From: an uncultured Fulvivirga sp.
GTDB lineage: Bacteria > Bacteroidota > Bacteroidia > Cytophagales > Cyclobacteriaceae
Direction: 5' to 3'
NCBI GenBank assembly: GCA_947500555.1
Contig: CANMSE010000002.1
Location: 682,001 to 746,000, forward strand
DNA: 64,000 bases
In this document: positions 56,912 to 64,000 of the stretch, in pieces
Numbering within the stretch: position 1 is the stretch's first letter
Layout of the letters: each line of letters opens with the position of its first letter
Position numbers and translations under genes: made by a program
Notes under the pieces: model-generated
Told to the model about the DNA's origin: nothing
Seen by the model: the letters and a program-made list of their open reading frames with translations, nothing else
The model's database searches: none

Positions 56912-57550
56912 TTAAAATAGTTTGAGTGCTTTGGATTTGTTTAATAGGGATTTAGGACTGACCTTCTTAAGAAAACTTTTGAATCGTTCCCAGCGCTGAC
57001 CCTTATCGAGTTTCTTTACTTCTTCTTTTTGCCCTGGCTTAAACAACATACCTGTGCACAAACAATGGCTTCTGTTAGTGCGTTGAAGAATATCATAATT
57101 GACACAGCCCTGACAGCCTTTCCAAAAGGTTTCGTCTGTTGTCAACTCTGAAAAAGTGACGGGTTTGTAGCCTAAGTTTGAGTTAATTTTAAGTACTGCA
57201 AGGCTCGTTGTAATGCCGAACAGTTTGGATTCAGGGTATTTCTCTCGTGATAACTCAAAAGCACGCTTTTTTATTTTAGCAGCCAGTCCTAAGCCTCTAA
57301 ACTCTTCATTGACGATAAGACCGGAGTTCGCAACAAATTTGCCATGACTCCAGGTTTCAATGTAGCAAAAGCCCGCAGCTTTGTTGTCTGACACAGCTAT
57401 CACTGCATCTCCCTTCTGCATTTTTGAAAGAATATACTCAGGAGTACGTTTGGCAATACCTGTCCCTCTTTGCCGGGCAGCCAGCTCAATCATATGTGCT
57501 ATTTGCTCAGCAAACTGAGCATGTCGTTCATCTGCGATGATGATTTCCAT
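56912..57550 (-). CDS. GNAT acyltransferase, candidate N-acylglutamate synthase
   Basis: A 212-aa protein heading the arg operon. The GNAT fold has a core acetyl-CoA loop region (NEEFRGLGLAAKIKKRA). A Cys-rich tail (GCQGC, then CLCTG) suggests a bound metal. No argA or argJ is in the operon, so this is the natural candidate for the first step, acylation of glutamate. The acyl donor (acetyl- or succinyl-CoA) is unknown. The last ~40 residues are basic. Confidence 0.8.
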   Translation of the reverse strand: MEIIIADERHAQFAEQIAHMIELAARQRGTGIAKRTPEYILSKMQKGDAVIAVSDNKAAGFCYIETWSHGKFVANSGLIVNEEFRGLGLAAKIKKRAFELSREKYPESKLFGITTSLAVLKINSNLGYKPVTFSELTTDETFWKGCQGCVNYDILQRTNRSHCLCTGMLFKPGQKEEVKKLDKGQRWERFKSFLKKVSPKSLLNKSKALKLF

Positions 57551-57665
57551 TACAATGAAAATTAAAATTTGAATAGAAGAACCCTAATCGAAATCGATTG
57601 GATTAGTAATTAATAAAGTAGTATGTGGAGCAGTGGGCGTACCACCGCAATAATATTAAAGGACC
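57551..57665 (-). promoter_or_regulatory. Leader region between attenuator and the arg operon
   Basis: Transcribed but untranslated stretch on the minus strand. It holds a second 7-bp hairpin (GCGGTGG / CCACTGC, top coordinates 57630-57648, no T tract) and a short AATCG/CGATT hairpin near 57588-57601. No coding frame is evident. Confidence 0.5.
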
Positions 57666-57680
57666 CTAAGAGGGTCTCCT
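57660..57680 (-). terminator. Attenuator hairpin of the arg operon
   Basis: On the minus strand the stem GACCCT-CTT-AGGGTC (with outer AGGA/TCCT pairs) is followed by TTTAATATTATT, a weak U-rich tail. The leader peptide stop codon is in the loop and the last Arg codons lie in the 5' arm. Confidence 0.6.
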
Positions 57681-57758
57681 ATTCCTGTTCCTACGGAAAG
57701 AGGCCGTTGCCGGAGTACCCGGATAAAGATTGGCGCTATAAGAAACAGTTTTGTTCAT
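57666..57758 (-). CDS. Arginine leader peptide (attenuation)
   Basis: A 30-codon ORF starting with ATG at 57758. Its product ends FRRNRNRRPS, with five Arg in seven residues coded CGT, AGG, AGG, AGG, AGA. The stop overlaps a terminator-like hairpin. It lies 115 bases before the GNAT gene on the same strand. A ribosome stalled on the Arg codons would cover the 5' arm of the hairpin and should allow read-through when arginine is short. Confidence 0.7.
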   Translation of the reverse strand: MNKTVSYSANLYPGTPATASFRRNRNRRPS

Positions 57759-57766
57759 TGATAAGA

Positions 57767-57774
57767 CAAAGGTA
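57767..57774 (-). promoter_or_regulatory. -7 box of the arg leader transcript
   Basis: TACCTTTG on the minus strand fits TAnnTTTG, 8 bases before the leader peptide ATG. Predicted 5' leader is only about five bases. A TTGATAATTATGA semi-palindrome about 50 bases upstream (top 57808-57820) might be an ArgR-like site; that is only a guess. Confidence 0.5.
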
Positions 57775-57861
57775 TCTTCAAAAAAATGAGAAAACCTAAT
57801 ACAAGCTTGATAATTATGATTTTAAATGATTGTCAGTTATTACTCACAAACTCCAGTTTAG

Positions 57862-57901
57862 ATTCCTGCCTGCACCCGCCAAAGGTCAGACAAGCAGGAA
57901 T
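57862..57901. repeat. Intergenic fold-back repeat 1 (ATTCCTGC / GCAGGAAT)
   Basis: ATTCCTGC (57862-57869) and GCAGGAAT (57894-57901) flank a 24-base centre. It resembles the small dispersed ATTCC...GGAAT repeats of Bacteroidetes genomes. Confidence 0.55.
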
Positions 57902-57927
57902 GACGTTCTAATACAGTAAAATGTGTC

Positions 57928-57955
57928 ATTCCTTAGAGCGGAGCGAGTAAGGAAT
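57928..57955. repeat. Intergenic fold-back repeat 2 (ATTCCTTA / TAAGGAAT)
   Basis: ATTCCTTA and TAAGGAAT with a 12-base GAGCGGAGCGAG centre, flanked by TGTC and CTCA. It belongs to the same general type as the repeat 27 bases away. Confidence 0.6.
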
Positions 57956-57989
57956 CTCAATATTTTAGAACATATAATATTGTGGACAA

Positions 57990-58524
<535 letters not shown>

Positions 58525-58525
<1 letters not shown>

Positions 58526-59595
58526 TATTTAAAGATAAAACCATTGGGGCCACGACCACTATCGAAGCTATCGATAAATGTTCCATCTTGCCGGTATCGG
58601 TATACTTTGCCATTTCCCTGGAAACCACGGGCGTCACCGGCATAAATTATATTGGTATCAGGATCTACTCCAATACCGTAAAAACCTATGGCATTATCTT
58701 CCGTCACTAGAGGGTCTAATGTTCCTGAAAAACCATCTACAGGAATCTTAAAGATAGAAGTACCTTTTATAATGATTAACTCATTTCGAGCAGCATTAAT
58801 TGCCAAACGACCACTTACATTGATATTCAAAGACAACTGAGCTTCTTCTGTATTTGAGGTTGGATCAATTCTCAAAATTTTTCCATCATTATTTGGTACC
58901 GGAGGGGTAACTGAATAATCAGTAGTACCTCCTGAAATAGCCCAAATTTTTTGATTTTGATCCAAAACCATTTGAGTTACACCATTGCTTAATGTTATTG
59001 TAGCACTTACCTCATTGGTGGAAGTACTGATCACTGATATCGTATTAGTAAATGAATTAGATACATAAAGGTTTCCATTGACATTTAAAATAAATTCTGA
59101 TCCAAAGCCTGTTTCAATGGTCTTTTCTATCTCTCTTGTTTCCAAATCGAGAACGGAAACTCTACCGGGATCTGTAAAACTTACCCATTCGGTAATATAG
59201 CCTTTACCATTGAATGCGGTAAAATATCGAGGAAGACTAACATCTGTGATGGTATACTCGCTCTCAAAAGTATTGGCATTGACCACCTCAACCTTGTTGC
59301 TATTGTTAACAACAAGATAAGCCAGGTTATTTGAAATGTTCATCGATTGAACTACATCACCAAGTATGCTACCATCGTTAGTAGAATTAAAAATTGCTTG
59401 TGTCGCTGTTCCATTTCCCGAATTGTAATGTGTAATAGAACCATCGGCCTCCAGAAAGTTTCCTTCATTAACAACAAAGACTCCGCTAACAAACTCGCCT
59501 GCAGGGCCTTCATCATCATCAGAACATGAAGAAAAAATGAAACTGGCTGTAAGTAAAACAGCTGAAGTGAAAAGTGATTTTAAAAATGATTTCAT
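58525..59595 (-). CDS. BtuG-like surface lipoprotein (DUF5074/YncE beta-propeller)
   Basis: A 356-aa lipoprotein with lipobox FSSC (Cys24) followed by SDDDE, the acidic lipoprotein export signal known from Bacteroides, so it should face outward. The rest is repeated propeller blades (VVNEGNFL, VVNNSNKVEVVNANTF, LYVSNSFTNTISVI). In Bacteroides thetaiotaomicron BtuG is such a propeller next to BtuB and binds B12 very tightly. Here it lies 9 bases after the btuB-like gene, under the same riboswitch. Confidence 0.82.
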
Positions 59596-59604
59596 TGGGT
59601 TAGT

Positions 59605-61461
59605 TTAAATTTTAAATAAAAGTGTGAATAGATAGCTTCTACCGGGCATAGCTCGGTTAATAAGATTTTCGTAATAGACATCCATAATATTTCGGGATTC
59701 TATGGATGCATTGATCTTAATGGAATTCAGATTAATTTCTTTGCCTACTCTTAGGTCCAGTAGGTTAAATTCATCAACTCGATTGAAAGCGGTGTTATCA
59801 TCAGTGGTGTAGCGCTCCCCAGTAAAGTTATTGTCAACATTAGCCTGCCATGTCTTATACTTCCAGCCTAAACCTAAATTAAACTGATGTTTAGGCACGT
59901 AAGGCAATTGTTTTCCTTCGCTATTATCATTAACCGTTAAACCTGATTCATTGATTGATTCGATGAAAGAGTAATTACCTCTAAAATTAAAATAGTGATC
60001 AGCAATAGAATAGCTAATAGAAGATGTAAACTCCAACCCACTTACTCGGACATTTCGAATATTACTTGGCGACCAAACCAGAGACTCATTTGGCAACCAA
60101 ATGATCCATTCATCTACCCAATTTCGGAATGCGGTCAAGCCAAAATTGATATTTAAATCTTCTTGATTATGCGACCAATTAAAGCCTGTTTCTACGTTCA
60201 AACTCTCTTCGGCATTGAGGTTTGGGTTTCCTCCAGGTTGCCAAAACCGATCATTCAAAGTAGGTAAACGATATGCTCTACTGACCTGTGCAGTCCATGC
60301 AAGTTGACTCTTTGTAGTCTCCAAAATTTTATATTCCGATCCAAGACTTGGTGCAAAAGGCCGTAGAGTATTATCCAACGACTGTCTAAGATTTAAGCTT
60401 ACTTTCCAGTCGTTTATGGGTTGGAAAGTAAATGCTGCGAAAAAGTCAGTAAGCCAATCTGTTTCGTAGTAGTTATCTGTTTCAGCTATAAAATGATTTA
60501 GGTTGGTTCCTATTCTCACTGAACTTGCACTACTAAGTGCCAGTTCGTAATTAGCGACTCCTGAAAATTGTTGACTTACAACACGTGAATCTTCATTGAA
60601 ATATTGATCATTAATAATATAAGCCACTGTGCTATTTAGGTTACCCTGACCCAATTGAATCTCCTGATCCAATGCTAATCGTAAATTGGTATCTTCTAAT
60701 TGGTCATTACCAGTGGGGTTTGCAATGGAAGGTTGAATTTCACGATCATTTTTGAGAAGTTGCCCGTGAAACGCAATATCCTGTCGGTCAAAGTAAATAT
60801 CCTGAGAGACTCCGTATTGCTTTACCCGTGCGTTATTTTGCTTCAGTACAATATCATTTGAGCCCTTGAGTGGATAGCTGAAATCGTTCTCAATGTAATG
60901 ATGAAAGAGTTTTGTTTGCCCGGTAACATTGCCATTCGAATATGTAGCACTTAAGCCATTTGTAAATTGACCAAAGCTTCCCAACTGGCTCAAAATCTTA
61001 ACCTGTGGTTTTTTATCAACCTGTGGTTTGGCTGATTCAAGTAGGACGCTTCCCCCTATTGCACCACTGCCATATAAAGAAGCACTACTCCCAAATTGAA
61101 CAGCAATATCATCCACTAAAAATGATGGCCATAATGAAAAATCTGTTTGACCAAGGGTTGGTGAATTTACCGGGATACCATTCCAAAGTACTGCAGTGTG
61201 TGAAGCAGAGGTACCTCTAAATGCTACAGTTGCTAGTTGCCCATTCCCATAAGTTTTAAAGTAGACAGGCAACTGATCTCCAATCAGTCGATTAAGAGTG
61301 CCAACCTCATTTTTTTCTAATCGAATGACCTTTGATCCAACCGAATATTTAGAAATCGGGGCACCATATACTTCAATTTCCTCAAGCTGAAGTGTATCAA
61401 GCTCTTGTGAAACTGATTGAAGTGCCGAAAGGCAGAGTACAATTAAGATAAAAGGTCTCAT
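59605..61461 (-). CDS. btuB: TonB-dependent cobalamin receptor, BtuB-like
   Basis: A 618-aa outer-membrane receptor. Signal peptide (1-18, ending SVSQ), plug domain with EIEVYGAPIS and LWNGIPVNSPTLGQTD, YGSGAIGGSVLLES, then a 22-strand barrel ending YLFTLLFKI. It has no SusC-like N-terminal CarboxypepD extension. A cobalamin riboswitch precedes it, which sets the substrate. It is the first gene of the btuB-btuG-thioesterase-DUF5522 transcript. Confidence 0.93.
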   Translation of the reverse strand: MRPFILIVLCLSALQSVSQELDTLQLEEIEVYGAPISKYSVGSKVIRLEKNEVGTLNRLIGDQLPVYFKTYGNGQLATVAFRGTSASHTAVLWNGIPVNSPTLGQTDFSLWPSFLVDDIAVQFGSSASLYGSGAIGGSVLLESAKPQVDKKPQVKILSQLGSFGQFTNGLSATYSNGNVTGQTKLFHHYIENDFSYPLKGSNDIVLKQNNARVKQYGVSQDIYFDRQDIAFHGQLLKNDREIQPSIANPTGNDQLEDTNLRLALDQEIQLGQGNLNSTVAYIINDQYFNEDSRVVSQQFSGVANYELALSSASSVRIGTNLNHFIAETDNYYETDWLTDFFAAFTFQPINDWKVSLNLRQSLDNTLRPFAPSLGSEYKILETTKSQLAWTAQVSRAYRLPTLNDRFWQPGGNPNLNAEESLNVETGFNWSHNQEDLNINFGLTAFRNWVDEWIIWLPNESLVWSPSNIRNVRVSGLEFTSSISYSIADHYFNFRGNYSFIESINESGLTVNDNSEGKQLPYVPKHQFNLGLGWKYKTWQANVDNNFTGERYTTDDNTAFNRVDEFNLLDLRVGKEINLNSIKINASIESRNIMDVYYENLINRAMPGRSYLFTLLFKI

Positions 61462-61562
61462 TATTCTTTTAGCTTGACCTATACCTTATAAAAGCTTGGA
61501 AAGCGAATAAATATATTCAGTTACCACAAGCCTTTCTCCCGAAAGCACTGGTCTTACAAATT

Positions 61563-61730
61563 AAAGGCAGGTCTCCTGGCTCGCTCTACTTGTTGCGCCT
61601 TCCCATCCCGATAAATTGGGGCAGTGGCTTTTGATTGTCAACAAGCTCAATAGAGCTTACAGTTGCGGGGACAGCTCCGGAATTCTCGTGTATAACTCAC
61701 AAGTCACCGGATTCCCTTTTAATCACGAGT
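61563..61730 (-). ncRNA. Cobalamin riboswitch
   Basis: Read on the minus strand, all landmark blocks are present in order: AAAGGGAATCCGGTG, CCGGAGCTGTCCCCGCAACTG, the B12 box AAGCCACTG, GGGAAGGCGC and CCAGGAGACCTGCCTTT. It lies about 100 bases before the btuB-like ATG. B12 binding should shut off the transcript. Confidence 0.97.
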
Positions 61731-61764
61731 GATTGTAAATCGCCTCGTGAACCAATAATCAATT

Positions 61765-61772
61765 CAAAGGTA
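61765..61772 (-). promoter_or_regulatory. -7 box of the riboswitch-btuB transcript
   Basis: TACCTTTG on the minus strand fits TAnnTTTG and lies about 35 bases upstream of the riboswitch 5' end. Confidence 0.5.
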
Positions 61773-61835
61773 GAAAAGAATTTATTAGGTACTATCATTT
61801 TGTTTAATATTGTCAAAAAGTCATTAAACAAATTC

Positions 61836-62972
61836 ATGAGGAATAGCCTTTTTTTCATCTCCTTCTGTTTTCTTTTATGCTGTAATTCTCCAAGGGAATC
61901 CACAATAGAAGAAACTGACTCAAAAAGCACATTGAAGCCTAAGTATGCCACCGGTTTTCAAATTGACTACTATGATGGCTATAAGATAGTGACAGTTGAT
62001 AGACCGCATATGAACGCTAAAAAGGGATTTAAATATATACTAGCCGAAGAAGTAGATCAGGTACCCGAACACCTTTCAGGAGAAACAGTCATACAAATTC
62101 CCTTGAGCAAAATGGTTTGTACATCTACCACACATATCCCGCTACTTGATTACCTGAACGAATCGGATAAGTTGATTGGTTTTCCAACCACAGATTACAT
62201 CAGCTCTAAAACCATGAGGATGAGAATAGATAGTGGTTTGGTAAAAGATTTGGGAGTTGACAAAGAAATGAACATCGAGCTTTTGGCCGAGCTAGGTCCT
62301 GACGCGGTGATGGCTTATACCATCAATGGTGATTATGGACAATTCAATAAAATTGCTCAATTGGGGATACCAACTATTATTAATGCAGAATATTTGGAAG
62401 AACATCCATTAGGAAGAGCCGAATGGCTAAAGTTTACCGCTGCCTTCTTCAATAAAGAAGCTTTAGCTGATTCAATTTTCACGTCTATTGAAACAAATTA
62501 TAATCAGCTAAAATCAAAAGCCTCTACAATTAGTACAACTTACCGTGTTTTGAGTGGAGTTGTTTATGGAGATACCTGGTACCTTCCTGGTGGACAAAAC
62601 TATGCTGCCAAATTAATTGCAGATGCGAACGCTAACTATTTATGGGAAGAAGACTCCACCAGGGGATTTCTTGAACTTAGTTTTGAAGCAGTATATGAAA
62701 AAGCTCATAAGGCAGACTATTGGATTGGAGTGGCTAGTTTTGAAACTCTTGAGAATTTGGCAAATGCCGATGCTCGATATGCTGAATTTGATGCATTTAA
62801 AAATCACAGGATTTACACTAATAATTGGCGTAAAGGTGACAAAGGAGGTAGTGAATTCCTGGAGTTAGGTTATTTAAGACCAGACATCATACTCCAGGAC
62901 TTAATAAAGATTATGCATCCAAACCTATTAGATAATAAAGAATTGTACTTTCATAAAAATTTAGTTGAATAG
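61836..62972 (+). CDS. btuF: ABC transporter substrate-binding lipoprotein, BtuF-like
   Basis: The ATG at 61836 gives 378 aa beginning with a lipoprotein signal (MRNSLFFISFCFLLCC). The frame is open upstream to 61635, but that part lies in the riboswitch region. The periplasmic-binding fold of the BtuF/FepB type shows in IPLSKMVCTSTTHIPLL, ELLAELGPDAVMAY and WLKFTAAFFNKEA. In context it delivers B12 to the permease encoded next. Confidence 0.88.
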   Translation: MRNSLFFISFCFLLCCNSPRESTIEETDSKSTLKPKYATGFQIDYYDGYKIVTVDRPHMNAKKGFKYILAEEVDQVPEHLSGETVIQIPLSKMVCTSTTHIPLLDYLNESDKLIGFPTTDYISSKTMRMRIDSGLVKDLGVDKEMNIELLAELGPDAVMAYTINGDYGQFNKIAQLGIPTIINAEYLEEHPLGRAEWLKFTAAFFNKEALADSIFTSIETNYNQLKSKASTISTTYRVLSGVVYGDTWYLPGGQNYAAKLIADANANYLWEEDSTRGFLELSFEAVYEKAHKADYWIGVASFETLENLANADARYAEFDAFKNHRIYTNNWRKGDKGGSEFLELGYLRPDIILQDLIKIMHPNLLDNKELYFHKNLVE

Positions 62973-62992
62973 CTGACCAGAGATTCGATGTG

Positions 62993-64000
62993 ATGAAGGA
63001 TTACTCTAAAAAACTATTTCTTTGGCTTCCAATTAGCATTGCAGTACTATTCCTGCTGAATATTTCTTTAGGCAGTATCACCATTCCCTTCGATGAAGTT
63101 ATCAATATACTTTTGGGTAATGATGGCTCAAAAGAAAGCTGGGCCAACATCATAATAAATTTCAGACTGCCTAAAGCTTTGGCCGCTGTTGTTGTTGGTG
63201 CCGGGCTTTCAATTTCAGGACTTCAAATGCAAACCCTTTTTCGCAATCCATTAGCTGGACCATTTGTGCTAGGGCTAAGTTCTGGCGCAAGTCTCGGAGT
63301 AGCACTCCTACTACTTGCTGGAGTGGGTGTAGTTGGAACAGGACTATTCGGTCTATCAAGTTGGTTGGTGGTAATTGCTGCAAGCGTTGGATCAGCATTA
63401 GTATTATCATTGGTCATGGTAGTTTCTGTAAGAGTTCAGGATAGTATGACGCTTTTGATTATAGGGTTGATGTTTGCCAGTTTGACAGGAGCAGTAGTAA
63501 GTATTTTACAATATTTCAGTACTGGAGAAGAAATTCAGGTTTATCTATTTTGGACTTTCGGAAGTTTGGGAGGGTTAAGTTGGAATGAAGTATCTATTCT
63601 GTTATTAATTTTGATCTCAGGTTTAATGTTAGTTATAGCAGCCATCAAGCCGTTAAATGCTTTACTTCTCAGTGAAAACTATGTTCAGAGCATGGGGCTT
63701 AATGTAAGAAAATCAAGAGCAGTCATTATTCTAAGTACTAGTTTATTGGCGGGTAGTATCACCGCTTTTTGTGGTCCTATAGCCTTTATAGGTTTAGCCG
63801 TTCCCCATTTGACCAGATTATTATTTCATACTTCAGATCACAAAATTTTAATTCCGGCCGTAGCCATGACAGGCTCCATTATAATGCTCATTTGCGACAT
63901 CATATCGCAAGTCCCCGGTTCCGATATGATATTACCTATTAATGCCATTACCTCCATAGTCGGGGCTCCTGTGGTCATCTGGATAATACTGAGAAGAGGA
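62993..64000 (+). CDS. btuC: FecCD/BtuC-type ABC permease, cut by the window end
   Basis: The ATG at 62993 starts a frame that stays open to base 64000 (336 codons, no stop). It has about ten membrane helices and the family motifs RLPKALAAVVVGAGLSISG, QTLFRNPLAGPFVLG, FWTFGSLGGLSWNE, and the late coupling region CGPIAFIGLAVPHLTRL. It pairs with the BtuF-like protein 20 bases upstream; the ATPase gene should follow beyond the window. Confidence 0.93.
   Translation, partial: MKDYSKKLFLWLPISIAVLFLLNISLGSITIPFDEVINILLGNDGSKESWANIIINFRLPKALAAVVVGAGLSISGLQMQTLFRNPLAGPFVLGLSSGASLGVALLLLAGVGVVGTGLFGLSSWLVVIAASVGSALVLSLVMVVSVRVQDSMTLLIIGLMFASLTGAVVSILQYFSTGEEIQVYLFWTFGSLGGLSWNEVSILLLILISGLMLVIAAIKPLNALLLSENYVQSMGLNVRKSRAVIILSTSLLAGSITAFCGPIAFIGLAVPHLTRLLFHTSDHKILIPAVAMTGSIIMLICDIISQVPGSDMILPINAITSIVGAPVVIWIILRRG

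Noticed and set aside
57630..57648. GCGGTGGTACGCCC on the minus strand in the arg leader resembles the T-box motif (GGTGGTACCGCG).
   Set aside because: No stem I or specifier loop precedes it, T-boxes are essentially absent from Bacteroidetes, and the Arg leader peptide explains the region better.
61635..61835. N-terminal extension of the btuF-like frame back to 61635.
   Set aside because: The extension lies across the minus-strand riboswitch and would bury the lipoprotein signal that begins at 61836.
63171..63417. Two short minus-strand frames near the window end.
   Set aside because: Antisense to the FecCD-type permease, which is clearly coding.

Overview
The window comes from an AT-rich (low-GC) member of the Bacteroidetes, most probably the order Cytophagales. 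The evidence is a PorP/SprF-like type IX secretion protein, a gliding-motility C-terminal (CHU_C) domain, a 17-repeat PKD adhesin, SusD-free TonB/DUF5074 surface proteins with an acidic lipoprotein export signal, the N-acylornithine carbamoyltransferase (ArgF') version of the arginine pathway, short ATP synthase epsilon, and repeated -7 boxes of the Bacteroidetes form TAnnTTTG (often TAnnTTTGCAG). No rRNA, IS element, prophage or CRISPR array was seen; there is one tRNA (Asn).

Layout. 1-10 kb is housekeeping: an ABC-2 permease tail, a sensor kinase, atpDC, a pseudouridine synthase, prfC and dnaK. 10.8-12.8 kb holds a small lipoprotein, a frameshifted porin-like gene and a YfiR-like gene. 12.9-15.7 kb has an ArsR-type regulator, a HAD nucleotidase and pruA. 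15.8-21.4 kb is a sulfur/thiosulfate region: a degenerate receiver protein, a Crp/Fnr regulator, SulP, an MBL-rhodanese fusion and two YeeE/YedE proteins. Two matching GTNAC-N4-GTTAC operator-like sites lie at an identical distance from -7 boxes upstream of SulP and the MBL gene. 21.5-28.2 kb is mixed: a BLUF photosensor, tRNA-Asn, a divergent Nramp-like transporter, Hsp20, a FecR-like/CHASE2 pair, MeaB and a Dph6-like ATPase.

28.6-44.1 kb is the most striking part. It starts with a sensor kinase whose membrane domain has all residues known to be needed for ethylene binding in plant ETR1. Six more two-component genes follow, and then PorP, a solo CHU_C-domain protein and the giant PKD protein. 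A 46-bp promoter element with fixed internal spacing occurs upstream of both the last signalling gene and porP, tying the two halves together. 44.1-48.5 kb has a LytS/LytTR pair and a frameshifted NACHT NTPase of the bacterial NLR-like type.

48.6-57.8 kb is a complete minus-strand arginine operon (GNAT-argG-argC-proC-argD-argF'-argB-argE-argH). It is preceded by a 30-residue leader ORF ending in an arginine cluster (five Arg in seven residues) and a terminator-like hairpin, a likely arginine attenuator. 57.9-64 kb is a vitamin B12 uptake locus: a textbook cobalamin riboswitch in front of a btuB-like receptor and a BtuG-like surface propeller, and divergent btuF-like and btuC-like genes, the last cut by the window end. 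All functions are inferred by reading the sequence and from family knowledge; no database search was run.
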